A program made the translations under genes and the position numbers. Shown here piece after piece: positions 45,000 through 57,330 of a stretch of DNA of 64,000 nucleotides. The stretch lies in NCBI GenBank assembly GCA_023512835.1, contig CM042089.1, forward strand, positions 13,965,759 to 14,029,758, written 5' to 3'. The DNA is from Taxillus chinensis. Taxonomy: Eukaryota; Streptophyta; Magnoliopsida; Santalales; Loranthaceae. How positions within the stretch are numbered: the stretch's first letter is position 1; every line of letters begins with the position of its first letter. The notes under the pieces are model-generated. The model made no database searches. It was given only the letters and a program-made list of their open reading frames with translations, and was not told where the DNA came from.

Positions 45000-45071
45000 T
45001 CCTCAGTAGCTTAGCGGTAGAGCAGTCAGCTGTTAATTGACTAGTTGTAGGTTCGAATCCTACTTGAGGAG
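45000..45071 (+). tRNA. trnN-GUU: tRNA-Asn (GUU), organelle-type
   Basis: The 72-nt sequence folds into a full cloverleaf. The acceptor stem is TCCTCAG with TTGAGGA; the D arm is GCTTAGCGGTAGAGC. The anticodon stem GTCAG/TTGAC closes loop CTGTTAA with anticodon GTT, and the T arm is a perfect GTAGG-TTCGAAT-CCTAC. No CCA is encoded. It closely resembles the plastid trnN gene (also found in plant mitochondria) rather than a nuclear tRNA-Asn, so it most likely arrived by organelle-to-nucleus transfer. A few D-arm and anticodon-stem bases differ from the plastid form I know, suggesting drift. The flanks were not recognised as plastid DNA. Confidence 0.85.
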
Positions 45072-47944
45072 ATTTTATTCATCCTTATTTGCATCTTATG
45101 ATCCTTTGTTATATTTACTGCATGATACAATTCACTAAAATTATATTATTTTGATATTTTTATATTAAAATTATGCTTTTGATATATACTTTTAAAAATA
45201 TCAGAACGATATAATTTTGATGTACTGCACCATGCGTTAAAGAATCTAAACTCTCATTCCATACCTCTTAATCATTATTAATAGCTAATAGCTATTAATT
45301 AATTTCTTTGAGTTAACAATTAATATACGTTATGCAACCAAACCAATAAATGTCGAAACCAAAATATGAATGATATAAAACAACTCATGTAATCACTAAA
45401 GAAAAGTAAAATAAGGAAAGATGAGACACTATTGACCTTAGTTCAGCCAAAATCTATGACCTACATCCACCAATAGTAATTTTTTTATAATCGTATTAAG
45501 AATACAAGAGTTACAAGGTTTGTGCAAATTTGCATGAAAAAAAACTTATCTAAAGCTCTATCTCACTAATCCCCTCTTGTTTTCCCCCTCTATAATGGGT
45601 TCTCTCTCTCTCTCTCTCTTGTGGGCATTCCACCTTACTATCTAAACACCCCCTCCCCCCCCCCCACATATATATAAGTTTTATTATATAAATTCTCATT
45701 TTTGTAACTACACCAAAATTTCAAAAATATTTTTATGTAATTTTACTTTTAAGAACAAAATAGTTTTGAAAATTATTAATATATCCATTGGCTTTAGATC
45801 TCTACACTCCTTTTTCTTTATACCCTAATAAAAGAGACATGAATAATTTGCAAACTAAAAACACAGTACATTGCTCAAATGCAAAAGTAAAAAAAAGCAA
45901 TGAGCCTAACAAATTCAATAGGTAAAAAAATCGAGATAAATGAATAAATAATCATGCCTTGCGATTTGAATGTGGAACTCTATCAATTCGAATGTGAACA
46001 TATTTCTTCAAGGTTTCTTTTTTAGGGGCTTCAAAGCCCCCCTCAAATAGTACCAATTTATATAACAAATACATGCACTATAAGGATCACTATTTTGGGT
46101 AACCCATTGGGAGTGTAGTTATGTGAGGATTAGAATATTTTGACCTGTTAAGAGAAACCTCAAGGCATGTCAATTGGGGCTTCCTTTCCTATGTACATAT
46201 AGGTAGAGAGAGGAGGAATAAGATGGCTTAATATTCTTGGACGATCTGGACAACTTCCGACCAAACTGAGTGGGTGATTCTACCTCTCTGTAATGTAAGT
46301 TTTGATTAGCAAAGCATGAGTTGAGAGAATTTTGAATTTCTAGGATGAACTCTAAAAGTTTTGGGGTTTTAAGAACTTGAGTTGTATAACGAAATTGATG
46401 TTGTCAAGTTACTATAAAAGATGACCTAGTTTGTTTGTTCTCATTTCATGTGAATTAACTGATTTAAACTACAACATATTTGATAAATTGAAATTTGTGA
46501 GAGTTTCACGTAAGAATCTAGCTTTTTACTTATATTGAAGAAAAACATGTTGTATGATGTGTTTGAATCTATTTGAGGGTTATTTTATTTATATAATGTG
46601 GTGCATATTGGTACATTTTGGATTTTGTTGTCACACCTCCAAATTTCATGTGGTGCATTTTGTACATTTTAATACAGCCGATACAATAAGTGTCAACACC
46701 ATAGTTATCAAAATTGGATCAGATATTGATCTGGCTAAGACACCGAGTGGTTGGATTACTAGTTCAACTCCTAAATCAGCGGTTGAACTGATTATATAAT
46801 TAATAATTATATATATTAATAAAAATAATTTTAAACTAACACAATGAAAATACTTTTCTAATATAATACTATTATTTTTTAATTTATATTTTTAATATAA
46901 ATTATTAATAAATTTAAAATTTTAGTGATATAAATTTATAATAAAAAAAATAAATAGAGTTTTAAATTATATTGAAGTAAAATATTAATATTAGTCATCA
47001 ATTTTAAAATAAAATTATGTTAAAAAAGAAATTAAATGTTATTATTAGGATTTTTTTAACTTTTTTAAAAAACTAAACTGATTAAATATCTTACCAATTA
47101 TTCGATCCGACCGATTATGCTAATCCGATTCTGATTAGTATGATCGACACGCTCCATGGCAAGCATCAGCCTCTACTACAACGTCGACCAAGGGGTAGCA
47201 GCTTTGACCAGCTTAATCACTGCTCCAGTGTGGACCATCGAGCATCGACTAGCTCGTCCAGTGCCCCATAGTCGACCAGCTGCGTCTTCCCAATCTCCTC
47301 AAAAAGTGTCTTCAAAAATTGTACAACATCTCAACAGCTTTGAGACATCCTCAAACTATATAATTATACTTTTCCTTGACCCGTTATTTATTAAAAACAG
47401 GGATTTCAATATGCGTTACCAAACAAAAGGGGAAGTATTTGATATTGAATAGATACCAACTAATTAAGTAATGTTTAAAAAGCCAAAGGTTTCAAAATTT
47501 ATAGCCGTAGGGTTGATTAAAACATTATTATCTTATTTTACTATGCTATGGGGTAAAAATTATTTGTGTTTGATATTATTACCCTTAATTAGTCATCAAG
47601 GCTGAGAAAATGAAATTCGAGACCTGAATAAAAATTTACAATTATTTAATTTAAAATAATTGATTTTTTAAAAGTGATTAAGGTCAATTTTATTTTTATT
47701 AAAAAAATCTAAGTACACCCGAATAACTCCACTAAAATCCAACGACTCAAACCAATTAGAATTCCAATTTCCAAATTCTTCGAGTCGAATATAAAAATCC
47801 CCCAAACCCGAATAACACGTATGCACCGCACCATCCCAAAAAAACAAAACAAAAAATACGAAAAAAACAAAGTCATTTATAATACCAAGTCCTGGAGTTG
47901 AAGGCATTATTCAGCCAAACTGATGGCACACAAGATTAGTAGTG
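45072..47944. other. AT-rich intergenic stretch
   Basis: No gene recognised in 2.9 kb. A (TC)n run lies at about 45602-45620 and a C run at 45650-45665. The stretch 46700-47140 starts GTTATCAAAATTGGATCAG and ends in ATCCGACCGATTATG, which resembles ends of a common plant repeat, but no clean borders were found. Short open frames here lack any recognisable feature. Confidence 0.4.
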
Positions 47945-48052
47945 GAGGCTCTCATTGTGGAGCATAATACCACACGCAGCCCGCCAAGGGTGGAGGCTGA
48001 GGCTCTCATTGTGGAGCATAATATACCACGCTGCCCGCCACTGATGGAGGCT
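47945..48052. repeat. Tandem duplication, 54-bp unit, upstream of UspA gene
   Basis: GAGGCTCTCATTGTGGAGCA starts at 47945 and again at 47999, each followed by ATAATA-CCAC and GCCCGCCA. It lies 240-345 bp upstream of the start codon at 48290, so it may be part of the promoter. Confidence 0.8.
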
Positions 48053-48289
48053 CTCTCATGCACGCAAACTGCGTAGTCCTAAGTTTAAAATTTGCAAAGT
48101 TACTATTCAGAGAAGGCCATGAGAGAGAGAGAGAGAGTTCATCTATAGTTGGGTAAAAATTAAGGATATAAAGCAATGAATTAGCTAGGTTCTCCTGGGA
48201 CAAAGTGTCTTGAGATAACCAAGGTTGGGACGGAGAGAGATTGGACTTAGACATCATATTTTGGGCAAATTAATTATTACACATAGAAT

Positions 48290-50158
48290 ATGCTGTATCC
48301 TCCAAAAGGCGTAGAGAAGAAGGAAGGGGCCGGGACGACAGGGTCGGTGGCAGTGGCCATAGACAAGGGCAAGGGCAGCCAAAATGCCCTCAAATGGGCT
48401 ACCGATTCATTGCTGACCAAAGGCCAGTCTGTGACCCTCATCCATGTCAGGCTCGAAACCTCTCTTCCTCCATCGCCATATCCTTTTCCGAGTAACTCTT
48501 TCTCCCTAAATCCACCACCTAATGTTTTTTCTTTCTTTGTTAGTTTTAATTTTGATTCTCGATCATTTATTTATTAAGGATTCTTGTATTCGGATGACGT
48601 TTCATTTGTTTTCAGCAATACCAAATTTTTCAACATAAAATTGAAGCATGTTAAAATGAGATGAAGTTTCAAGTACGAATAGACTTTCCCAATACAGGCA
48701 AGCTATATAGCATTTCAATTTGCAGGATCTAATCTTACGTGCGTTGTTCAACCCTTCCATGCACATCTCTTGATGCATGTGAGGCCAAAAACTTAATAAC
48801 TTCTATTGTCTTGAGGAATGAGACCGGTCTTTTTAATAAATTACCTGTGGGGATTTTGTGTTTTTAATAAATTTGAACCTTTATTTGAATTAAAGTTTGA
48901 CTTGTAAATTTTTAAAATAAATTTTATTTGGTATATAAAAAAATTATTTTTTAAACTTTTATTAGAATTGATTCGCATAAAAATTAATAAAAAATATAAT
49001 ATATTAGGACCCAGATAATAAAATCGATGAAATAATAAATTTTTTTAAAACAAATAATAAATTCAATAAAAAAATTTATTTTAAATTTAAAAATAGAAAA
49101 ATAACTAAAATTTATTATAAAAATAATCACTTTATTAAATAAGATATTACTTTATTCATAATATAAAATTTTAATTAATATAAATTTCTATAGTTATCAC
49201 TTTATAGTTGGTCAGGTTTAATTTTTAAACGGAATCACTTTTTGAAAACAGGCTCTTTATTATTCCAAATATAAATAATAATTAAAAAAAAAATCAAGTG
49301 AGGTCATTTCAAGAACTTGAAAGCTTGCATCGTTTTCTCACAAAACTGACAAGCAAAGCTTGAGTATATTTGTTTTGGCTTACTATAGGGATGAACCTCC
49401 TCCCCACTAGCTGTGATTTAGCAGCCGATCAAAACATCAAGGAGCTGTTCGTTCCCTTCCGATGTTTCTGTCTTCGAAAAGATGTACGTTTCAACGACAT
49501 AAAACTTCGTTGCAGCTTAAGGGGAGGAAAAACAAATCCCTTTAGTGAATGTGTATTATGTTATGAGTTTATCTGATCGCTGACACTGCAAATTTGAGAC
49601 TAGATTGAATGCAATGTTGTCATACTTGAAGATACTGATGTCGTGAAGGCGATACTCGAGTTTGTTACTCAAGCTGCAGTTGAGAATTTGGTTATTGGTG
49701 GCCCATCGATAGGTGGCTCCCTCAGGTTTGTATTATCATCACCCCCCCCTGTTTAATTAATAAATGCATTCACTTGCATTTCGCCATCCAACCAAAATTT
49801 GCCTACAATTCTTGGTTTCATTTCCTCGCCAAGTATCACAATTAAAGTTAACTTCAACTCAAATAATTAGGTGTTTCCTTCAATGTTGAAATAAGCAGAG
49901 TATATCATATAGCAGTCCACATGCTTGCCAAATTTTTATTTAAGAAAAAAAAACTGACACTCTGCACACAGAACCCATTTTTTGGAGGGACAAGCTGCAT
50001 GGTAAGTGCTGTGTTGTGTTCTTTACTCTATGCAACAACCTTCACTTCCCTGCTTCCACTATCATCAATCCAAACTATACCTGTAAGTGATGTATATGCA
50101 ATAATTAGCATGACAAACGTTATTTTCACAAGTTTTGTGGAATATGTGTGTGTGTGTG

Positions 50159-50196
<38 letters not shown>

Positions 50197-52009
50197 TATC
50201 TGATTTGATAAATACATGCAACAGTCAGGAAGTTACATATACAATACTAGAGGCCTGCCAACATGAGTTTGTGCGTTTAAATAAATGCATAATGTTGTCC
50301 AAAAATCTTCCAACTTACGAGACTTAAAAATGCATTCTTTAACGGAAGAATGAAGACAACGGATATTCCAGGAAATATTACCAAGGGAGCACCCAAGTTT
50401 TGTAATGTGTACGTTGTCACCCAAGGAAAGGTTTCAACTATGCGCAGTGCCTCATGTCCTGCCCCATCTGCCTCAGTCATCCACAACCATCCCCAAATTC
50501 CATCCCCGAAACAAAATCCACACGAGATATATCACAGTACTGTATGCTCGAAAGGTCAGTATCTTCCTCATATCGGTTGAGCTATGAAAGCTTTAATTTT
50601 GTTGTTCTCGTGTCTATTTTTACCATAGTCCCACCATAGCTCATTTCAAACCAGACATGATGAAACTCATAATCTTCTACAGGACCAGAAAGGGCATCAA
50701 CAGAATCTAACTCGAGCTTTAAGTCACTGGAACATTGGCGGAGGTCATTGGAATCTGGTTCTAAAGACTCCTCGCAGGTTGCATCGCACGATAGTGAACG
50801 CCAATCGTGGACAGCGCAGTCATATGTAAGGGCTTTGAATTCAGTACGTGAGCAGGGTGAAACATGATTCAAGATATATAACAGTTGCTAAAGCCAAGCC
50901 TCTTAGCCAAAAGGAAAAGAAAAGAAAAAGTATGAATACAAGTAGGTCTTGAATTGTGCTTTGTAACATCATTGTAGGAGGACGTGGAAGCTGAAATGAG
51001 GAGGCTTAAGTTGGAGCTGAAGCAAACAATGGACATGTACAACACCGCCTGCAAAGAAGCACTCGCTGCAAAACAAAAGGTACGAAGAGAAAATTCGAAA
51101 ATTACATAATGCATGTGCTTGTGCTGTGGACCTCAGTTTGACTTGATTCCCCGTACGTAGTTCCAACTTTTATAGTGCGTAGACAAGTTCTCTCTTCCCT
51201 TATACTATAACAGTTATGATCAAAAATGTAACAGCCGACTATACTGTGCGTTTTTGTATTCTGTAATATTTTGATAGCCACGGAACTGTATTCAACCCTC
51301 TTTGATGTTAGAGCCGAATGTTAATATGATATGAAAGCATCTGGCTATTAATTCAGCAAACTCATTCAATTAAAAATATTTATTCTTCAATACTGGCTTA
51401 TAAGAAAATCGGAACATAACCGAATTAATTAATTTTAATCGTATGACATAACCAGATTATACTGTTGAATACTTGTGACAATTTGCTTGAAAATTAATTA
51501 CTCCACAAGTATAATAAATATTTGATAACATGATTTTCGAGCTGTATTAATTTTTGATCGAAAATAATTTCTATTTGAAAATTATATTGTAGAGCATAAT
51601 GAATGCTCAAAAATATAATTATCTAAGAAAATCAGTTTTCGAGCAATATATCACATATATTCGGATGTATAATCTGGTTATATCATCGGATTAAAATTAA
51701 TTATTCGAAAATTTCTGAACCCAGCTCCAACAGTGGAAAATGGAAGAACAGAAGAGGCTGGAAGAGAGGACGCGACTAGCGGAGGAGGCAGCATTGGAGA
51801 TCGTGGAGAAGGAGAAGGCGAAGTCCACGGCGGCACTTGAGCATGCAGAGGCATCAAAGAGGATCGCTGAGTTGGAAGCAGAGAAGAGAAGAAAAGCGGA
51901 GTTGAAGGCGATAAAAGAGACAGAGGAGAAGAGGAGGGCTCTCGACGCGCTCGCGCAAATACAAAATGTTATAACCAATATTACAAATAATCATCCAAAT
52001 ATAATTTGA
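48290..52009 (+). CDS. UspA-domain coiled-coil protein, kinase and U-box absent
   Basis: Seven exons: 48290-48491, 49389-49483, 49604-49725, 50349-50554, 50683-50825, 50978-51079 and 51725-52009. All are GT/AG with fitting phases and give 384 residues. Residues 20-170 form a UspA-like alpha/beta domain (VAVAIDKGKGSQNALKWA; KELFVPFRCFCLRKD; VVILEDTDVVKAILEFVTQA; KFCNVYVVTQGKVS), followed by the MRSASCPAPS linker and a Ser-rich stretch. Residues 257-370 form a long Glu/Lys/Ala coiled coil (EAEMRRLKLELKQTMDMY; RLAEEAALEIVEKEKAK). This is the N-terminal half of plant UspA/receptor-like-kinase/U-box proteins, where the next segment should lead into the kinase. Here the frame ends at 52009 after ALDALAQ plus about 14 unrelated residues, and no kinase follows. 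It is truncated, but still an unbroken frame. Exon 5's acceptor and exon 1's donor are the least certain borders. Confidence 0.75.
50158..50195. repeat. (GT)n/(TA)n/(GA)n microsatellite in intron 3
   Basis: Consecutive GT, TA and GA runs inside intron 3 of the UspA gene. Confidence 0.85.
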
Positions 52010-52288
52010 CAATTTATATGTAATAATTGGGGTGGGAAATGTAGTGGTCCTGTCCGGTTCGTCCAGTTGTGTTCTTAGGGCAGTCACATTTGTTTTTACT
52101 AATATTTTTAATTTTATGAATTTAAATGTTTTTTTATTTTTTATAAATATATATAACAATAAATTTTTTGAATCATTTTTATATTATTAAAATAATATTT
52201 TATATTATTTTAAAATTTAATAATAAATTTTTATATTCGCGAACGTTTGATTCGTTTGCATAATGTTACCGTGGTGGCGTGTGACAAT
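52010..52288. other. Junction between truncated UspA gene and LTR H2
   Basis: AT-rich sequence with no kinase-coding homology. The breakpoint that removed the kinase half lies close to 51958. Confidence 0.45.
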
Positions 52289-52796
52289 TGTTGGATCCCA
52301 TTTTGTCTGAGTTGAACATACTAACCCTAATTTTTATATACTTGTCTGTCAATGTCATGTACCTTGTTGAACAGGTCCTTAAAGATTTCCCGTTACCAAG
52401 GAATGGTTTGGAGTTAATGTTAACCCTAATTTGCACAAGATGGATACACTGACACGAACAAAGAAACTCAAAATTGATAACCTCTATTGCAAGCCCCTAA
52501 AGTGCCCCAAGACCAACATCAAGTGATAGAGGATGAATTTAGATATTAACGCACTTGATCGAGCTCAATTCCGATGTAAAACAAAGCAGTTATGATCAAG
52601 ACAATATGCATCGGAAAAAGTCAAACTTGCCAAAAGACGGTTAATGCCCCTGGTCAAAGGGCCCAGAAATGTGACCATGCAATATTCTCCAAAATGATTA
52701 TTTAGGTGAATACGGAGCTTCCTAAACAATCCCCCAAAGTTCGTCCATTTTAGCATTTTAGGTAGGGATAAAAGGGTAATTAAAAAGGGGGGGTCA

Positions 52797-52937
52797 AATC
52801 CGGAGCATCATGGTCAAATCCGGGACATCACTAGTCCAGACTAAGCTTCCACCGACATGGACTAAGGATTCGAGCCTTCATTGATCCGGGTTACGCTTCC
52901 ATTGACACAGAGTAAGGATTCGAGCCTTTATTGATCC
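52797..52937. repeat. 50-bp tandem array, left part
   Basis: Nearly three units of GATCCGGACTAAGCTTCCAC plus GGAGTAAGGATTCGAGCC. It is split from 57011-57330 by the nested LTR. Confidence 0.85.
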
Positions 52938-53909
52938 TGTTGGACCCATTTTGTCCGGGTTGGACATAACATTCATTTTTCGTTTTATACTTTTTTTCTA
53001 TTCATTACTCACTTTGTACAGATAAATAAAGAGACGTGACCGTCAATTCAAAGTCTATTTCGATGACTTCTTAAAAAAGGCTTTCAGATACCAAATAGAC
53101 AGTTCCAGGCGATAGAAAATAAAATTTGAGGATCAACGCCTACGACCACGCTTAAATCCGAGGTCAAATGAAGAAGTTATGGTCAAAACCGTATTCGGAC
53201 CGCTAACGGCGATGAACTAGCGGCTAATATTCAAAACGACACTCCGGATCAGGTTACGAACCTCATTTTCTTAATTCTCTCATCATTTTAAGAATTTTGA
53301 TGTATATATTGCATATATTCGCTCATAGAGCTTATTTTCGAAAAATAAAAAAAAAATCATTTTTCGGTAATAAAGTGATTTAGGGACGCGTAGTATAGGT
53401 TCGGCACAAAAATAAACTCATTTTCAAGAAAAAAGGATACGGGGTCGCTCGTAGTGGCGCCCCGAGTCTAAAACTTATTTTTTCATATTTTATTGAAAGC
53501 TGAATTGTTTTATCAATTCCAAAACCCAAAATATCAGTGAAACATTACAAAATGGAGCAATAAAAATTCGTTTTTCTCTTTTCTCCCTCCTTTTCCCACC
53601 TACCCGTTGCCACGTGTCAATATTCTGTTGGCTCACAATAATAAAACAAAATAAAATAATAATAAAAATAATAAAAGCAAAATCAAAAAATTATAACCAC
53701 AAGCACCTTATCTCTCCACCACCTAATCCACCCGTCTCTTTCCCCTTCTCTCTCCTTCTTCATCATCCTCTTCCCCAACGACGAGCGACTGCCGCCGCAC
53801 CAGCCGGAGGACCACCGGACCACCACGCCTCACCCATCCTTCCAGCTCGTCACTCACCCCACTCTCCTCGCCAAACCCAACCCTAACTCAACCATGGTCC
53901 AAACCTTGG

Positions 53910-54861
53910 TTCTCCCCCCTCTCTCAAACCCAACTCACCTATCGTCAACCAAACCCAACACTAGTTCAACACCGCCGACCCACCCCTTGATCAAAACCCT
54001 AAACTCCTTCCTTCTTTATAAAAGCCAGTCCAACCATCAACCAAAGGGGGGCTCTCTGAAACAAAAAAACCTACCATAATTTCTCATCTCTTCCAATACC
54101 CGAATCCCCAGAGAGTTCCCCGGTAGCCGGTATCCCTCCGCTGGCCACTGTCGTTCCCATGCCTTCGTCGTTCCCTTTTCCATGATCCCGACCAACGCAG
54201 TCCAAACCTCTATCAACAACTCACCTATTGTTCTCCCCCCTCTCTCAAACCCAACTCACCTATCGTCAACCAAACCCAACACTAGTTCAACGCCGCCGAC
54301 CCACCCCTTGATCAAAACCCTAAACTCCTTCCTTCTCTATAAAAGCCAGTCCAACCATCAACCAAAGGGGGGCTCTCTGAAACAAAAAAACCTACCATAA
54401 TTTCTCATCTCTTCCAATACCCAAATCCCCAGAGAGTTCCCCGGTAGCCGGTATCCCTCCGGCCGGCCACTCGTTCCCATGCCTTCGTCGTTCCCTTTTC
54501 CATGATCCCGACCAACGCAGTCCAAACCTCTATCAACAACTCACCTAACGTTCTCCCCCCTCTCTCAAACCCAACTCACCTATCGTCAACCAAACCCAAC
54601 ACTAGTTCAACGCCGCCGACCCACCCCTTGATCAAAACCCTAAACTCCTTCCTTCTGTATAAAAGCCAGTCCAACCATCAACCAAAGGGGGGCTCTCTGA
54701 AACAAAAAAACCTACCATAATTTCTCATCTCTTCCAATACCCGAATCCCCAGAGAGTTCCCCGGTAGCCGGTATCCCTCCGCTGGCCACTGTTGTTCCCA
54801 TGCCTTCGTCGTTCCCTTTTCCATGATCCCGACCAACGCAGTCCAAACCTCTATCAACAAG
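53910..54861 (+). repeat. Three tandem copies of a 320-bp TATA-bearing unit
   Basis: Copies start at 53910, 54231 and 54551 (TTCTCCCCCCTCTCTCAAAC). Each has TATAAAAGCCAGTCCAAC (54017, 54337 and 54657), then GGGGGGCTCTCTGAAAC and a CCCCGGTAGCCGGTATCC block. The copies are nearly identical, so the duplication is recent compared with the LTR's divergence from its sister. Each unit repeats the core promoter and presumed leader. The repeated open frames they create are not genes. Confidence 0.9.
54017..54667 (+). promoter_or_regulatory. Three TATA boxes in tandem LTR units
   Basis: TATAAAAGCC occurs at 54017, 54337 and 54657 (to within a base or two), each with the same downstream leader, 320 bp apart. 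They are candidate alternative start sites of the same LTR. Confidence 0.55.
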
Positions 54862-57010
54862 TCTGAGTAGCTGTGGTTCATGTCCTCCAATCCCAAATTC
54901 GAAAACACCCAGAATCTTAAAGTTCGTTCATCATTTTCTCTCTCCTTCAATCGCCCAAGATGACCCACAGGAGCAACCATGAGCTGCTCGCTCAGTTGAG
55001 CACCACCACGAAGCAAAGGCCTCAACACCACCGCCAGTGTGTCACCACGATCCGAGCGAAGAGCCTGCCACTGTCCGCTGTCTCGTCGTAGGTCCAAGCA
55101 ATCGAAGGATGCAACCCAGGATGCTACCTTAGTGAACCGTGCCTAAAAAGAGGATTGGGATTCTGTTCGGGGTTGGTGCTGCCTAGTTCCCTTATTTGTT
55201 TTGTTCTTTGTTCCCCTTTCTTTGTTTTGTTCTCGTTTGTGTTCTGTTCTTGATGATGTGTTTGGCCGTCTGTTAACATCTTTCTTTCTTTGTTAGTTTC
55301 TTATTTCTCTATTGTGCGTTTTGATCAAATACTGTCTGCTACCTCGTTTTGTTGATCTGGTTTCACTCTCTATGATGATGAATATAACATCTCCATACAA
55401 CATATAAAAACATTGCAGGGTTTTGTTTCAGTTTGTGCAAGTTCGTGGCTTTATTGTTTTTGAGTTTTGATTTGATTTAACAATAATAACAGCCTGGAAA
55501 AAGGAAGAAGAAATAGTGTAAAAACGGGCAAACCAGTGTTGGTATTTTCGTTTAGTCTAGTTTTATACAAATCAGTGTTGAGTGTGTTGAGTTCTGTTTT
55601 TTTTCTCTGGATGTCTTTAGTCTGCTTTTGCACTACATCAGTGCTGATGTTGTCTGCGTTGATAGTTGAAAAAGGCAATCATTGAATGTTGGAGATAAAA
55701 TAATCTGTTGTTGATTTTGCTGTCTCTCTGTCATGTGCTCTGCCCGCATTGTTTAAGAGGTCTCATGTGTGTTATGTTTTATTTGAGTGCTTCTTTGCTA
55801 ATCGGGACTAGAAACTAGATTGGTGTTGAATGAAAAAAAAACAAAGGATACCAAAAGAAAAGCGAAAAGAGTTAAAACCAAAGAAAGAGTTTAGTCTGAA
55901 ATTTGTTTTGGTGTCCTGTGATTTGTGTTCTGGCCGTGCTGCTGGTGTTGAGTCTTGTTATGGTATAGTTCACGGTTTGTTTTGGTGTGCATTTTTTTTT
56001 GTTTGTTTTTTGTTTGTTTTTTGTTTTGTTTTTGTTTTTGTTTTTTTGTTTTTTTCTTTCTTGGCCAATGCTATTTCACAGCATCTGGGTTGTACGTGCT
56101 TACTTTGTATTTCCTTTCATGTGTACAGTGCCTTTTTTTTTGTTTTTGTTTTTTTTGTTTTTTTATTTATTTATTTATCTGTACGTGGCTTTAGGTAAAT
56201 GTTAGTTTGGCCATTGACAATTTTATATGTGGGTTCATGACCCAACAGTGTTGTAAATGTAAATCAAATATTTAGTGAAAACAGGAGTGAAAAAAAAAAG
56301 GAGAAAAAAATGAAGGAAAGAAACAGAGAGTAAAAAAAAATAGAGAGAAAAGAAGAAGAAGAGAGTTTCATTCTTGTTTTATGGATGCCACTTATCACAC
56401 ACAATACTTTTATGTTTGCTTAGATTTTTTTATTTTTTTAAATGCACACGCACCCAAAAATTAAATTCTTTTAGAAAATCAAATAAATAAATAAATAGCT
56501 TTTTAAAATAAAAATCCAAAAACAAAAAAATGTTTTCTTATTTAAATCAAAATGAGAATTCTTTCTCACCATTTTTTATGACTTAACTACACTTTTAGGA
56601 TTATCCATTCTTTAGGTTTCATTAGGACTTCCTTTAGATATTTAAGATAAATTGAATTTAACTTTACTTTAACAAACGACTTAGAAAAATAAAAAAGGTA
56701 GAATTTTAGACCTTGTGAAATTTAACATCACCTTAAGAGTTGTCAATTTTAAACAAAAAGTTAAAACAAATTAGAAACCTCCAAACTCCTAAGGTAGGTA
56801 CCGAAAGGGCGTTGCGGGGTGCTAGTCTTTTCCCGCACGTAACAAACTCCCGAATCCAGCCCTGGCGACGTAGATCATTTTAGGTGACCAACTGCACCCC
56901 AAAAATAGTTGGTGGCGACTCTGTTATTTTTCTATCACCATTCAGGTGAAGGGTGGGAGAACCGCATCCCCAAAAGCGGGTTTCCCCCCGGACGAAATCC
57001 AGTGATGACA

Positions 57011-57330
57011 GATCCGGATGAAGCTTCCACTAATACGGAGTAAGGATCTGAGCCTTCATTGATCCGGACTAAGCTTCCACTGACACAGAGTAAGGATCTG
57101 AGCCTTCATTGATCCAGATTTAGCTTCCACTGACACGGAGTAAGGATTCGAGCCTTCATTGATCCGGACTAAGCTTCCATTGACACGGAGTAAAGATTCA
57201 AGCCTTCATTGATCCGGACTAAGCTTCCACTGACATGAAGTAAGGATCCGAGCCTTCATTGATCCAGACTAAGCTTCAATTATTCGGAATAGCCTTCCAT
57301 TGATCCGGATCCGAGCCTCCACTAACCTTT
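57011..57330. repeat. 50-bp tandem array, right part, about 6 copies
   Basis: GATCCGGACTAAGCTTCCAC, then TGACACGGAGTAAGGAT and CGAGCCTTCATT, repeats about every 50 bp. The phase is continuous with the array left of the nested LTR once one GATCC is removed. Confidence 0.9.

Larger units (their letters stand above)
52938..57010 (+). mobile_element. Solo LTR (family G), 4.07 kb, TSD GATCC
   Basis: Begins TGTTGGACCCATTTTGTCCG and ends CCAGTGATGACA, flanked by GATCC at 52933-52937 and 57011-57015. It is homologous to the solo LTR at 23583-27218 in its opening and closing parts. It contains no internal domain. It is longer than its sister mainly because a promoter-bearing unit is present three times (53910-54861). 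T- and G-rich tracts at 55980-56190 produce low-complexity frames. Confidence 0.93.

Noticed and set aside
50582..50872. Minus-strand frame SSDLKLELDSVDALSG type
   Set aside because: It overlaps exon 5 of the plus-strand UspA gene, whose phase fits both neighbours. No family match for the minus frame.
51697..52159. Minus-strand Ser/Phe/Ala-rich frames
   Set aside because: They are antisense to the Glu/Lys-rich coiled-coil exon of the UspA gene.
53614..55097. Three near-identical small proteins starting MIPTNAVQTSINNSP or MVQTLVLPP
   Set aside because: They come from the 320-bp tandem promoter unit of the LTR, with no family match and no independent support.
55830..56205. Phe/Val/Cys-rich membrane-protein-like frames
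   Set aside because: They are T- and G-rich low-complexity sequence inside a solo LTR, open in several phases.
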